DNA from: Nemertoderma westbladi
Lineage: Eukaryota > Xenacoelomorpha > Nemertodermatida > Nemertodermatidae
DNA length: 64,000 nt
NCBI GenBank assembly: GCA_032718475.1
Contig: JAUCBJ010007366.1
Span: 1-64,000 of the forward strand
Direction of reading: 5' to 3'
Under the pieces are notes generated by a model. The model searched no databases and had not been told where the DNA came from. It saw nothing but the letters and a program-made list of their open reading frames with translations. The translations under genes were made by a program, and so were the position numbers. Positions 24,901 through 33,715 of this stretch are shown here, piece after piece. Position 1 is the first letter of the stretch; every line of letters begins with the position of its first letter.

Positions 24901-27900
24901 CTCTGGCCGGAATCAACTCCCTCAGTTCTCTCTCTCTCTGGCCGGAATCAACTCCCTCAGTTCTCTCTCTCTGGCCGGAATCAACTCCCTCAGTTCTCTC
25001 TCTCTGGCCGGAATCAACTCCCTCAGTTCTCTCTCTCTGGCCGGAATCAACTCCCTCAGTTCTCTCTCTCTGGCCGGAATCAACTCCCTCAGTTCTCTCT
25101 CTCTGGCCGGAATCAACTCCCTCAGTTCTCTCTCTCTGGCCGGAATCAACTCCCTCAGTTCTCTCTCTCTGGCCGGAATCAACTCCCTCAGTTCTCTCTC
25201 TCTGGCCGGAATCAACTCCCTCAGTTCTCTCTCTCTGGCCGGAATCAACTCCCTCAGTTCTCTCTCTCTGGCCGGAATCAACTCCCTCAGTTCTCTCTCT
25301 CTGGCCGGAATCAACTCCCTCAGTTCTCTCTCTCTGGCCGGAATCAACTCCCTCAGTTCTCTCTCTCTGGCCGGAATCAACTCCCTCAGTTCTCTCTCTC
25401 TGGCCGGAATCAACTCCCTCAGTTCTCTCTCTCTGGCCGGAATCAACTCCCTCAGTTCTCTCTCTCTGGCCGGAATCAACTCCCTCAGTTCTCTCTCTCT
25501 GGCCGGAATCAACTCCCTCAGTTCTCTCTCTCTGGCCGGAATCAACTCCCTCAGTTCTCTCTCTCTGGCCGGAATCAACTCCCTCAGTTCTCTCTCTCTG
25601 GCCGGAATCAACTCCCTCAGTTCTCTCTCTCTGGCCGGAATCAACTCCCTCAGTTCTCTCTCTCTGGCCGGAATCAACTCCCTCAGTTCTCTCTCTCTGG
25701 CCGGAATCAACTCCCTCAGTTCTCTCTCTCTGGCCGGAATCAACTCCCTCAGTCTCTCTCTCTCTCTGGCCGGAATCAACTCCCTCAGTTCTCTCTCTCT
25801 GGCCGGAATCAACTCCCTCAGTTCTCTCTCTCTGGCCGGAATCAACTCCCTCAGTCTCTCTCTCTCTGGCCGGAATCAACTCCCTCAGCTCTCTCTCTCT
25901 CTGGCCGGAATCAACTCCCTCAGTTCTCTCTCTCTGGCCGGAATCAACTCCCTCAGTTCTCTCTCTCTGGCCGGAATCAACTCCCTCAGTTCTCTCTCTC
26001 TGGCCGGAATCAACTCCCTCAGTTCTCTCTCTCTGGCCGGAATCAACTCCCTCAGTTCTCTCTCTCTGGCCGGAATCAACTCCCTCAGTTCTCTCTCTCT
26101 GGCCGGAATCAACTCCCTCAGTTCTCTCTCTCTGGCCGGAATCAACTCCCTCAGTTCTCTCTCTCTGGCCGGAATCAACTCCCTCAGTTCTCTCTCTCTG
26201 GCCGGAATCAACTCCCTCAGTTCTCTCTCTCTCTGGCCGGAATCAACTCCCTCAGTTCTCTCTCTCAGGCCGGAATCAACTCCCTCAGTTCTCTCTCTCT
26301 CTGGCCGGAATCAACTCCCTCAGTTCTCTCTCTCTGGCCGGAATAAACTCCCTCAGTTCTCTCTCTCTGGCCGGAATCAACTCCCTCAGTTCTCTCTCTC
26401 TCGGCCGGAATCAACTCCCTCAGTTCTCTCTCTCTGGCCGGAATCAACTCCCTCAGTTCTCTCTCTCTGGCCGGAATCAACTCCCTCAGTTCTCTCTCTC
26501 TGGCCGGAATCAACTCCCTCAGTTCTCTCTCTCTGGCCGGAATCAACTCCCTCAGTTCTCTCTCTCTGGCCGGAATCAACTCCCTCAGTTCTCTCTCTCT
26601 GGGCGGAATCAACTCCCTCAGTTCTCTCTCTCAGGCCGGAATCAACTCCCTCAGTTCTCTCTCTCTCTGGCCGGAATCAACTCCCTCAGTTCTCTCTCTC
26701 TGGCCGGAATCAACTCCCTCAGTTCTCTCTCTCTGGCCGGAATCAACTCCCTCAGTTCTCTCTCTCTGGCCGGAATCAACTCCCCCAGTTCTCTCTCTCT
26801 CTCTCTGGCCGGAATCAACTCCCTCAGTTCTCTCTCTCTGGCCGGAATCAACTCCCTCAGTTCTCTCTCTCTGGCCGGAATCAACTCCCTCAGTTCTCTC
26901 TCTCTGGCCGGAATCAACTCCCTCAGTTCTCTCTCTCTGGCCGGAATCAACTCCCTCAGTTCTCTCTCTCTGGCCGGAATCAACTCCCTCAGTTCTCTCT
27001 CTCTGGCCGGAATCAACTCCCTCAGTTCTCTCTCTCTGGCCGGAATCAACTCCCTCAGCTCTCTCTCTCTCTCTGGCCGGAATCAACTCCCTCAGTTCTC
27101 TCTCTCTGGCCGGAATCAACTCCCTCAGTTGTCTCTCTGGCCGGAATCAACTCCCTCAGTTCTCTCTCTCTGGCCGGAATCAACTCCCTCAGTTCTCTCT
27201 CTCTGGCCGGAATCAACTCCCTCAGTTCTCTCTCTCTCTCTGGCCGGAATCAACTCCCTCAGTTCTCTCTCTCTGGCCGGAATCAACTCCCTCAGTTCTC
27301 TCTCCTCTGGCCGGAATCAACTCCCTCAGTTCTCTCTCTCTGGCCGGAATCAACTCCCTCAGTTCTCTCTCTCTGGCCGGAATCAACTCCCTCAGTTCTC
27401 TCTCTCTGGCCGGAATCAACTCCCTCAGTTCTCTCTCTCTGGCCGGAATCAACTCCCTCAGTTCTCTCTCTCTGGCCGGAATCAACTCCCTCAGTTCTCT
27501 CTCTCTGGCCGGAATCAACTCCCTCAGTTCTCTCTCTCTGGCCGGAATCAACTCCCTCAGTTCTCTCTCTCTGGCCGGAATCAACTCCCTCAGTTCTCTC
27601 TCTCTGGCCGGAATCAACTCCCTCAGTTCTCTCTCTCTGGCCGGAATCAACTCCCTCAGTTCTCTCTCTCTGGCCGGAATCAACTCCCTCAGTTCTCTCT
27701 CTCTGGCCGGAATCAACTCCCTCAGTTCTCTCTCTCTGGCCGGAATCAACTCCCTCAGTTCTCTCTCTCTGGCCGGAATCAACTCCCTCAGTTCTCTCTC
27801 TCTGGCCGGAATCAACTCCCTCAGTTCTCTCTCTCTGGCCGGAATCAACTCCCTCAGTTGTCTCTCTGGCCGGAATCAACTCCCTCAGTTCTCTCTCTCT

Positions 27901-28332
27901 GGCCGGAATCAACTCCCTCAGTTCTCTCTCTCTGGCCGGAATCAACTCCCTCAGTTCTCTCTCTCTGGCCGGAATCAACTCCCTCAGTTCTCTCTCTCTG
28001 GCCGGAATCAACTCCCTCAGTTCTCTCTCTCTGGCCGGAATCAACTCCCTCAGTCTCTCTCTCTCTGGCCGGAATCAACTCCCTCAGTTCTTTCTCTCTG
28101 GTAAAAACCTTTTGGATTTCCACTATGGATGAAACAACACACGTGCTATCCGTGAAATCACAAATTCTTAATTTTTTATGGGATGGTAACGGGTAAAATG
28201 TGAATAATAGTGTTCTAGAATTATAATTGTGTCGTTGTTAACAAAGAACCCCCCCCCCCCCCCCCCCCCACAGCGAAAGCCCAAGAAGAAGAGGATGATG
28301 ATCTGGCCCAATTACAAGCGTGGGCCTCGTAG
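12811..28332 (+). CDS. CHMP4: CHMP4 (ESCRT-III, Snf7 family), five-exon gene
   Basis: Exons at 12811-12982, 14267-14444, 15517-15631, 22338-22455 and 28274-28332 join to 642 nt, or 213 residues plus stop, close to the family's usual 220-230. The product is the core filament subunit of ESCRT-III, which polymerises on membranes during multivesicular-body formation, cytokinetic abscission and membrane repair. The start MSFLFGKKKK is the conserved basic N-terminus; helices 1-2 (to about residue 115), the acidic helices 3-5 and a C-terminal LxxLxxW motif (LAQLQAW) are all present. All four introns are GT-AG with matching phases. Introns 3 (6.7 kb) and 4 (5.8 kb) are mostly minisatellite. An upstream in-frame extension of exon 1 to 12637 is not supported by the family. 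Confidence 0.95.
14267..14444 (+). CDS. CHMP4: CHMP4 exon 2
   Basis: Acceptor TTTTATTAG, donor GTAAGT. Encodes AALQALKRKKRLEKQL, then IDGTLTTIEFQREALENA and NMGYAAKAMKAAHQH. This is helix 2 and the start of helix 3, the most conserved block of Snf7-type proteins. Frame and phase match exons 1 and 3 exactly. Confidence 0.95.
14466..14484 (+). repeat. Poly-G tract in CHMP4 intron 2
   Basis: A run of 19 G on the transcribed sense strand lies 21 bp downstream of the exon 2 donor. G-runs near donors can act as intronic splicing enhancers or form quadruplexes; no effect can be read from sequence alone. Confidence 0.8.
15517..15631 (+). CDS. CHMP4: CHMP4 exon 3
   Basis: Acceptor TTGTTATAG, donor GTGAGT. 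Encodes the acidic helices 4 region: DVDNVDELMDDIQEQQQ, then ADEISNAISQPVGFG and DYDE. This is typical of CHMP4 before the C-terminal regulatory tail. Confidence 0.94.
15712..16830 (+). pseudogene. CR1/L2-like LINE reverse transcriptase fragment in CHMP4 intron 3
   Basis: Broken frames carry, in order, YRKHIGTETALL, LEHEVGVTDVALKWFRSYL, LRFGLPQASHLGPCL (the RT fingers/palm region with the GxPQGS-type motif degenerate), WMKNYLLKMNSYKTEILE, LCRIDNHNSLFYGLP, LQYVQNASARLISGL, HITPALKQLHSLP and YKCLNGTGPQYLADLI. This order is that of the C-terminal half of CR1/L2/Jockey-group polymerases. The catalytic YADD block is missing and stops are frequent. It is sense to CHMP4 and ends just before the 34-bp array. 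Confidence 0.8.
16903..22296 (+). repeat. 34-bp minisatellite, about 158 units (CHMP4 intron 3)
   Basis: The unit is CTCTCCTCTGTAACTCTG followed by TTAATCCGTTACTTGC. Two main variants differ at GTAAC/CTAAC, others at TTACTTG/TTTCTTG and TTAATCC/TAAATCC. The sense strand is pyrimidine-rich and I see no AG dinucleotide in it. Higher-order structure is visible: marker variants GTTTCTTTCC (17991 and 18569), GTTGCTTG (18263 and 18841) and CTTGCCTCCC (18233/18811 and 18505/19083) all recur at 578 bp, which is 17 units. A single-base-deleted unit (GTTATCCG) recurs at 271 bp (21553 and 21824). Diverged units (TGATGATCCG) mark the 3' end, about 40 bp before the exon 4 acceptor. Confidence 0.95.
22338..22455 (+). 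CDS. CHMP4: CHMP4 exon 4
   Basis: Acceptor TTACATTTAG, donor G|GTAAAT at 22456. Encodes DDLMAELEELEQEELDEKL, then IGVPSAGTELPSVPSAEPKK: the helix 5 acidic segment and the flexible linker. The donor is the first of 32 evenly spaced donor-like sites and is weaker (GTAAAT) than most of its copies (GTAAGT). Confidence 0.94.
22456..23538 (+). repeat. 34-bp minisatellite of splice-donor units (CHMP4 intron 4)
   Basis: Starting exactly at the exon 4 donor, the unit GTAAGTTAGTTGGGCTGC + TATCTCCTACACAAAG repeats 32 times with no indel: donor-like sites lie at 22456 + 34k, for k = 0 to 31 (last 23510). Each junction reads ACAAAG|GTAAGT, near the donor consensus. The first copy joins real exon sequence (AAAAAAG|GTAAAT), so the array looks founded on the native junction. 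Substitutions are few, which points to recent expansion or active homogenisation. Confidence 0.95.
23551..28098 (+). repeat. 33-bp minisatellite, about 138 units (CHMP4 intron 4)
   Basis: The unit is CTCTCTCTCTGGCCGG followed by AATCAACTCCCTCAGTT. Length variants of about 29, 35 and 37 bp come from CT-slippage or loss of CT pairs, for example at 24920, 25750 and 26790. Because 33 is a multiple of 3, long stop-free frames exist on both strands (LAGINSLSSLS-, WPESTPSVLSL- and RELIPARERE-type repeats). They switch frame only where unit length changes. Every unit ends in CCCTCAG after a pyrimidine stretch, an acceptor-like sequence. It lies wholly inside the intron. Confidence 0.95.
28249..28269 (+). 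repeat. Poly-C tract forming the exon 5 polypyrimidine tract
   Basis: 21 consecutive C followed by ACAG| and exon 5. This homopolymer is the polypyrimidine tract of the intron 4 acceptor. Length instability here could affect recognition of the last exon. Confidence 0.85.
28274..28332 (+). CDS. CHMP4: CHMP4 exon 5 (C-terminus)
   Basis: Acceptor CCCCACAG; encodes AKAQEEEDDDLAQLQAWAS and the TAG stop. LAQLQAW fits the LxxLxxW amphipathic helix by which CHMP4 proteins bind the Bro1 domain of ALIX. Correct splicing across the repeat-filled intron 4 therefore decides whether the protein keeps ALIX binding. No AATAAA follows closely; the nearest candidate is in AAAATAAATAATGG near 28730. Confidence 0.93.
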
Positions 28333-29399
28333 AATAACCAATCACAAGGCAGCATCGTAATTAATGATCGCCACTCCGGAGGATTGTCTATCTCTCAATT
28401 GGTTTGGTGTTGGCAATTGGTCTGCCTAACTCAAAGATCTGCCTAACTAAATTGCTACCATACTTCACTCGCTCTGCCAAATACCCTCTATTTATAATTA
28501 AAAAAATATATTTAAGGTCTAATAAACAATTAACATACTGTGCATTTACCTTACCGTGTTGTTTATTGTGCTGTATCCATAGATTGAAGAGTTGGTGCTT
28601 TAAGATACATGGGTTTATATTTTTTGAGAAATATAAAAGAACACCGTTTATAATCCTAACCAGACAAGACAAAATCTGTCAAAATCCGATGATCATAGGT
28701 ACTGCGATTGACATAATGTGTGGGACCAAAATAAATAATGGTCCCTCACATCCCATCTCCTCATTGGTCAATGTTGACGTCGTTATTTATCACGTATGTT
28801 CTTCTTTAAGTAATTATTGCCCTTGGATATTATTATATATTTTTATAATTTCTGATTGTCATTTTTCAGTTTAGTCAAAAAGTGTTTCTTTTCAACATCA
28901 AGATAAGTTATGATATCCAGGTCAGATCTAATTTATACTATTTTTGGTGTTTAAAAAAAGTATTTCTACAATCGGTTTTATTACTAGTTTCGTATTGCTG
29001 GTTAACTGTAACTTTGTCGGTAAGTAATTCTACTATTAATACTACTTTGTGAACTCTGAGATATTATTTGTTTTGTAAATCGAATTTAAAAATGGAATTA
29101 GTTGAATTCAAGAAAATCATTTGCGCTAATTCAACATTATTTGGAGGTTGCTTTACTATTTTATTTAACTTATTATTGTTTAGTAATATAACTTATTACT
29201 AAATAGAACATAATTTATTACAAACTAATATTGATGATGATTAAATTTACGTAATTTTTGTAACTTATGTCATTTATTTATTAGAACGGGATGTTTGGTG
29301 CTCACCTGCTAATTCTCAGTGTCTTTGACTGAGAATTAAGTCATGAAATATCAGCTCAGTTGAACCAGTTGCACCAGGCAAATATAGAAAGAAGCAAAC
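28333..29399. other. CHMP4 3' UTR / intergenic, no gene
   Basis: AT-rich. A 156-codon frame (28404-28874) is hydrophobic and cysteine-rich but resembles no family and has an antisense partner of similar length, so I do not call it. A CHMP4 polyadenylation site probably lies here. Confidence 0.4.
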
Positions 29400-30597
29400 A
29401 GTGTCATTTTTGTACTTTCAATGCTCATGGAGTTTTCTTCTAGTAGTGCTTTGGTTGATCATGACTGTTTAGGAATCCAGGAACACTGGTTGGATGCTAT
29501 TGAGTGTAGCGTTATTAGAAGGTTTAGATTATGATTTTAAATGCGTATATAAAACTAGCAACGTGATGTTGAACCCGAATCGGAAACGCGGTGCAGGCGG
29601 TGTTGCAATGATGACATTGTAGGGATCATTTTTGAAACAGTGGATGGTTGTCGCTATTTGGTGCTGTCCTGCTATGCTCCAGATAGAGGTAAAGAGGACA
29701 ACATGTGATGTACGGACAAATCCGACCCGGACAATTCTGATCCGGACAAATCCCCACCCGGACAATTGCGACACGGGCAATTCCGACCCAGACAATTCCG
29801 ACCTACTCATAGATCGAATGAAATTTTTATGGGTCGGAATTGTCCGGGTCAGAATAGGAGGGACAATTCCAACCCAAATAATTAAAAAGAAATAATAAAT
29901 AATAATATTATATAACATTACATTGTTTTTATTATTCAACATAAGATTTTTGTGTCCATGGATATTCTTCGTTCTAGACACGTTTGCTATGTAATTTTAT
30001 AGTATTAGTTTATAGTATTTTTCGAATTGATTATATTCGGTATTTAGTGTTTTTTTGGCACATTCCCCACCGAATTTTTAATACTAGCTAGTCTTTGCTA
30101 CTTTTATAGCTATCAATTGAGAAAAATATTAGTAGAGATTTTTCTTATTGATTACAGGTAATTTATATTAATTATTATTATTTATTTGGATCCGGACAAT
30201 TCCGACCAATGAAAATTTAATTCGATCTTTGAATGGGTCGCAATTGTCCGGGTCGGAAATGTCCGGGGCGGAATTGTCCGGGGCGGAATTGTCCTAGCTT
30301 CCAACATGTATAATAGCTATTTAGGTCGGTTAGATGCTGTTATTGACCACTACAAGAATTATACCCCAATTATGCTTTGTGATGCCAATGGAGACCCAGG
30401 GCCAGCGTTCACATCTACCACTGAACCCAGTGGTAGAGGAGTGATCCTTATGAAGGGTTGGATAGTAACAAATTACTGGCTGCCATAAAATTCGAAGGTC
30501 CACTCTCTACGTTCCATGGGAATGGTTGCACTTATATGTACCATATCATAATTCTCTGGGCATACTATGAGCATTTTGTCTCAGGGAGGGTATTCAG
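29400..30597 (+). pseudogene. LINE endonuclease region, split by two insertions
   Basis: Frames carry LVDHDCLGIQEHWLDAIE, then NPNRKRGAGGVAMM, FETVDGCRYLVLSCYAPDRG, NSYLGRLDAVIDHYKNYTPI, LCDANGDPGPAF and FHGNGCTYMYHIII. After 33009 comes a block with SVYFSDHAPTSMLID. This is the order of an APE-type endonuclease of a non-LTR retrotransposon (the QEHWL and SDHxP motifs). The region is interrupted by the element 29707-30301 and then by 30598-33001; the frame resumes exactly across the target duplication of the first. Frameshifts and a stop before 29560 show decay before or after the insertions. Confidence 0.75.
29707..30301. mobile_element. 595-bp non-autonomous element with 8-bp target duplication
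   Basis: Flanked by CAACATGT at 29699-29706 and 30302-30309. The termini are imperfect inverted repeats dominated by a reiterated GGACAATTCCGACCCG motif: about six copies at the left and several inverted ones near 29835 and at 30190-30295. The 8-bp duplication suggests hAT-type integration. Non-coding: the frames at 29529-29981 and 29632-29895 are by-products of the motif array. Confidence 0.8.
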
Positions 30598-33001
30598 TAG
30601 GGTGGAGTGAAAAAAAAAATTTTCTTTAATTTTAAGGGAAGCACTATTTTTCTGATGCGAAATCGGTCTAAACTAACATTGCAAAAAAAAATTTTTGATT
30701 TTGAAAAATTCTAAGCGGGCCTCACGACACTTGAAAATTTCAAATTTTTGGGAAGGCAATGCCAGTTTTGAAATTCTTAGATATTTTGTATTTTTGATAA
30801 AAGTTAAGGAAGATGCAAATATTTAATGTCATATAGGTTGGAAACAAACACAAAGTGTGAAATTGTGATTTTCATATAAATCTACCCCAGCCTCATGGCG
30901 TTTAAAATTTTGCAAAATTTGCCAAATCTAGCCCTAAAAATACAGCAAACCTACTTCGTAGTCTGTATAGTTGAAATCGATTTACTGTGATTTGGACTCC
31001 TGATTTGATCACAACTATATTTCAATACTAGAAACCCAGCTAGCTGGCTGTGAATTTGTCTTAGAAACAAATTCCCAATAAGTATATTATAAACAACAGT
31101 AGGCCTAGGTCTAGGAAGAAGGATAATTCTAAATTAGGAAAACACAAGTAAAACACTAGAAAAACATATGAAATACACTGTAAAGCACCCGGAAAACATT
31201 AAAAGTATTGATCAACAACAGGAAATTTAATACATCGATTACACTGAATTGGTAATCTTAAATGTACTCCTCGCATAGCACACGTTAAGTAATCTCCATA
31301 AAATATGGGGAAAACACTATAAACCCTATGGACAACAGTGAAATTTTACCTATATTTCGCTAGAAAGCGGGGTAGCTCAATTGGCTGAGCGTCAGGCCTG
31401 CAATCGATTGGTTGTAGGTTCAGCCCCACCAGGGTCCACTCAGCCGCCTTTCATCCACTGGGGTCGATAAATCGAGTACCAGTTAAATAACTGGAATCTT
31501 GGGATAATAATCTTGGGATAATAGTAGCGCCCACCCCTACCCTTGGTAGCATCTATCGAAAGAGGAGCCTTCGGGTCGCCTCAACTGTTTGCTTGATATG
31601 CTGCTAATAATACTAGGTGAAAGAAGAAATCAATCAGCATGCTGCAGTTCAGCACTATCCTTGTTTTACTGGTCAGCCAGTAGTACCAGTGTTGATGTAT
31701 TTTGGTATTACTTCGTGTATTCCAGTATTGTTAGTGTTAGATCAATTCATCTGCTAAATGTTGGCAGTTGAAGTGCAGAAGTTGTGGTATTTATTATTAA
31801 GGATACCATTCATACCAGAAAACCGAACTGACTAGAAAATCATGTGTGATGTGTTCTAGATCTTGCATCCGCGCTTCTAGCCTCACTGGTATGCCACTTC
31901 ACTACAGTATCTCTGTATGTAGGACCTAACTGTGGCCCTCTTGCTGTCTTAATATTAAATACCGCAACATCAGCACTTTAACTGTTCAACATTTAGCAGA
32001 TGACAAGATCCAACACTAACAATACTTGAATACTGGAATACACTAATACACTAATACCAGAATACATCATTAATGTGCCTCTACTGGCTGACATGTAAAA
32101 CTGTTGAAATGCATGCTGATTGGTTACTGTTCCTTGGTTGCCGGGCAACAATGGCTTCTGTGTAGTATTAGACACTTTCAACTTATTTTTTAGCAGCATA
32201 TTAGGCAAAATTTAGTGCTATTTAATTCCAATCATTTTTTCACTGTTTTCTGGACAGTTTATAGTTGTCCCTATGTTTTACGTAGATTACTTAATGGTGT
32301 GCTATGCGAGGAGTACATTTAGGATTACCAATTCAGTGTAATACATGTATTAAATTTCCTGTTGATCAATATTTTTACTTTTTCCGGGTGCATTACAGTG
32401 TTTTTCATCTGTTTTTCTAGTGCTTTACTGTTTTACTAGTGTTTTCCTAATTTAGAATTATCCTTCTTCCTATACCTACTGTTGTTTATAATACTTATTG
32501 GGAATTTGATCCAAAGGTAAATTCACAGCCAGCAAGCTGCGTTTCTAGTATTGAAATATAGTTGTAATCAAATCAGGGGACTTGGTTTTCACTCAGGAAG
32601 AACTCCAAACTACAGTAAATCGATTTCAACTATAGAGACTACGAAGTAGGTTTGCTGTATTTTAAGGGTGAAATTTGGCAAATTTTGCAAAATTTTAAAG
32701 GCCATGAGGCTGGGGTAGATTTATATGAAAATCACAATTTCACATTTTGTGTTTGTTTCCAACCTATTTGACATTAAATATTTGCATCTTCCTTAACTTT
32801 TATCAAAAATACAAAATATCTGGGATTTTCAAAACTGGCATTGCCTTCTCAAAAATTTGAAATTTTCAAGTGTCGTGAGGCCCGAGTAGAATTTTTCAAA
32901 ATCAAAATTTTTTTTTGCAAAGTTAGTTTAGACCGATTTGGCATCAGAAAAATAGTGCTTCCCTTAAAAATAAAGAAAAAAATTTTTTTTACTCCACCCT
33001 A
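30598..33001. mobile_element. 2.4-kb near-palindromic (foldback) element, hAT-like
   Basis: It starts TAGGGTGGAGT and ends ACTCCACCCTA, with the perfect 8-bp duplication GTATTCAG at 30590-30597 and 33002-33009. The whole element is one inverted repeat. The left arm runs to about 31805 and the right arm from about 31943, leaving a loop of about 140 bp. Paired landmarks are AAGTGTCGTGAGGCCC, CTACGAAGTAGGTTTGCTGT, TGCTATGCGAGGAGTACATT and GCATGCTGATTG-type blocks. A SINE interrupts the left arm only. TIR sequence and duplication length fit the hAT superfamily. No transposase. Confidence 0.85.
31367..31596 (+). mobile_element. tRNA-derived SINE
   Basis: The head GCGGGGTAGCTCAATTGGCT holds an A box, and GGTTCAGCCCC about 30 bp later is a B box, as in a tRNA gene. 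A tRNA-unrelated body follows, containing GGGTCGATAAATCGAGTACCAG. The right arm of the surrounding palindrome lacks it, so it inserted after the palindrome formed. The cloverleaf is degraded, so this is not a functional tRNA. Confidence 0.75.
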
Positions 33002-33224
33002 GTATTCAGTCATGATCCAAGTGTGTATTTTTCTGATCATGCACCTACTTCGATGCTTATCGACTAGAAGGCTGATAAAACAAGATTGTAGGAAGAAGGG
33101 AGCAGCCCTGCAAAGTGACAACTGCACTGGATAAGGAGTCTTGTTAACGAGTTAGATACTTTAATATGTACAGTTAGTAAGATCTAGATAAAATACTTAA
33201 CAAGGATAAATTAAACAAGTTGTT

Positions 33225-33351
33225 TCTTGAGACCCCTCTTAAAAGGACTGGCCCTGAAGATGTGTATAATCTCGCGAAAGTCACGGGGAACAAGGAGCTG
33301 TGGCGGCGCACAAATTTATCGATAAGCCGCAAGCCGGCACAGCATTCTTAA
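33225..33351 (+). pseudogene. LINE tail fragment (RTE-like)
   Basis: The frame reads LKRTGPEDVYNLAKV, GNKELWRR and ISRKPAQHS. It is related to the minus-strand tails at 4105 and 6963. It follows the split endonuclease region with the polymerase missing, so it may be the 3' end of an internally deleted LINE or an independent scrap. Confidence 0.55.
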
Positions 33352-33572
33352 TGCATCTTGCATTGGGGCATACCAATTGTGGATTGCATGGTGGTGGCAA
33401 TTTTTTTTGTTAATCCTTCATAGAATCCCAATGTAGGCCTACAGCTGCAGTGCAGCAATGACAGCAATAAGTAAGTGTAAGGTAGAACAAAAGTTTTATA
33501 TAATTGGATTTTTGTTTTGAGCGGCAACCGACTTTATTTTCATAAGACTTACTTATTAATTATGTCGGTCCA

Positions 33573-33715
33573 CAATTTACCGATCCAATCTCACCCAATC
33601 CTCTATATCCTATCAGGCCCCTATACTATGGAATGGTCTACCTAAATACCTTCATAAACTCATTGACTTAAAAAAATTAAAATATAGTTTCCCTTCAGGC
33701 AGGCGGCATGAGTCG
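33573..33715 (+). pseudogene. CR1/L2-like LINE C-terminal scrap
   Basis: The frame APILWNGLPKYLHKLIDLKK followed by LKYSF matches the conserved GPxLWNxLP..l..l..FK end of CR1/L2-group polymerases. 5'-truncated, as is usual for LINE copies. Confidence 0.6.

Noticed and set aside
23519-28196. Open frames of 1,537 and 1,506 codons (+) and several long minus frames
   Set aside because: They are by-products of a stop-free 33-bp minisatellite inside CHMP4 intron 4; flanking exons and GT-AG signals show the region is intronic.
28404-28874. 156-codon ORF downstream of CHMP4
   Set aside because: No similarity to any family, similar-length antisense frame, AT-rich; likely chance.
31367-31440. tRNA gene
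   Set aside because: A and B boxes are present, but the cloverleaf is degraded and a SINE body follows; it is a tRNA-derived SINE.
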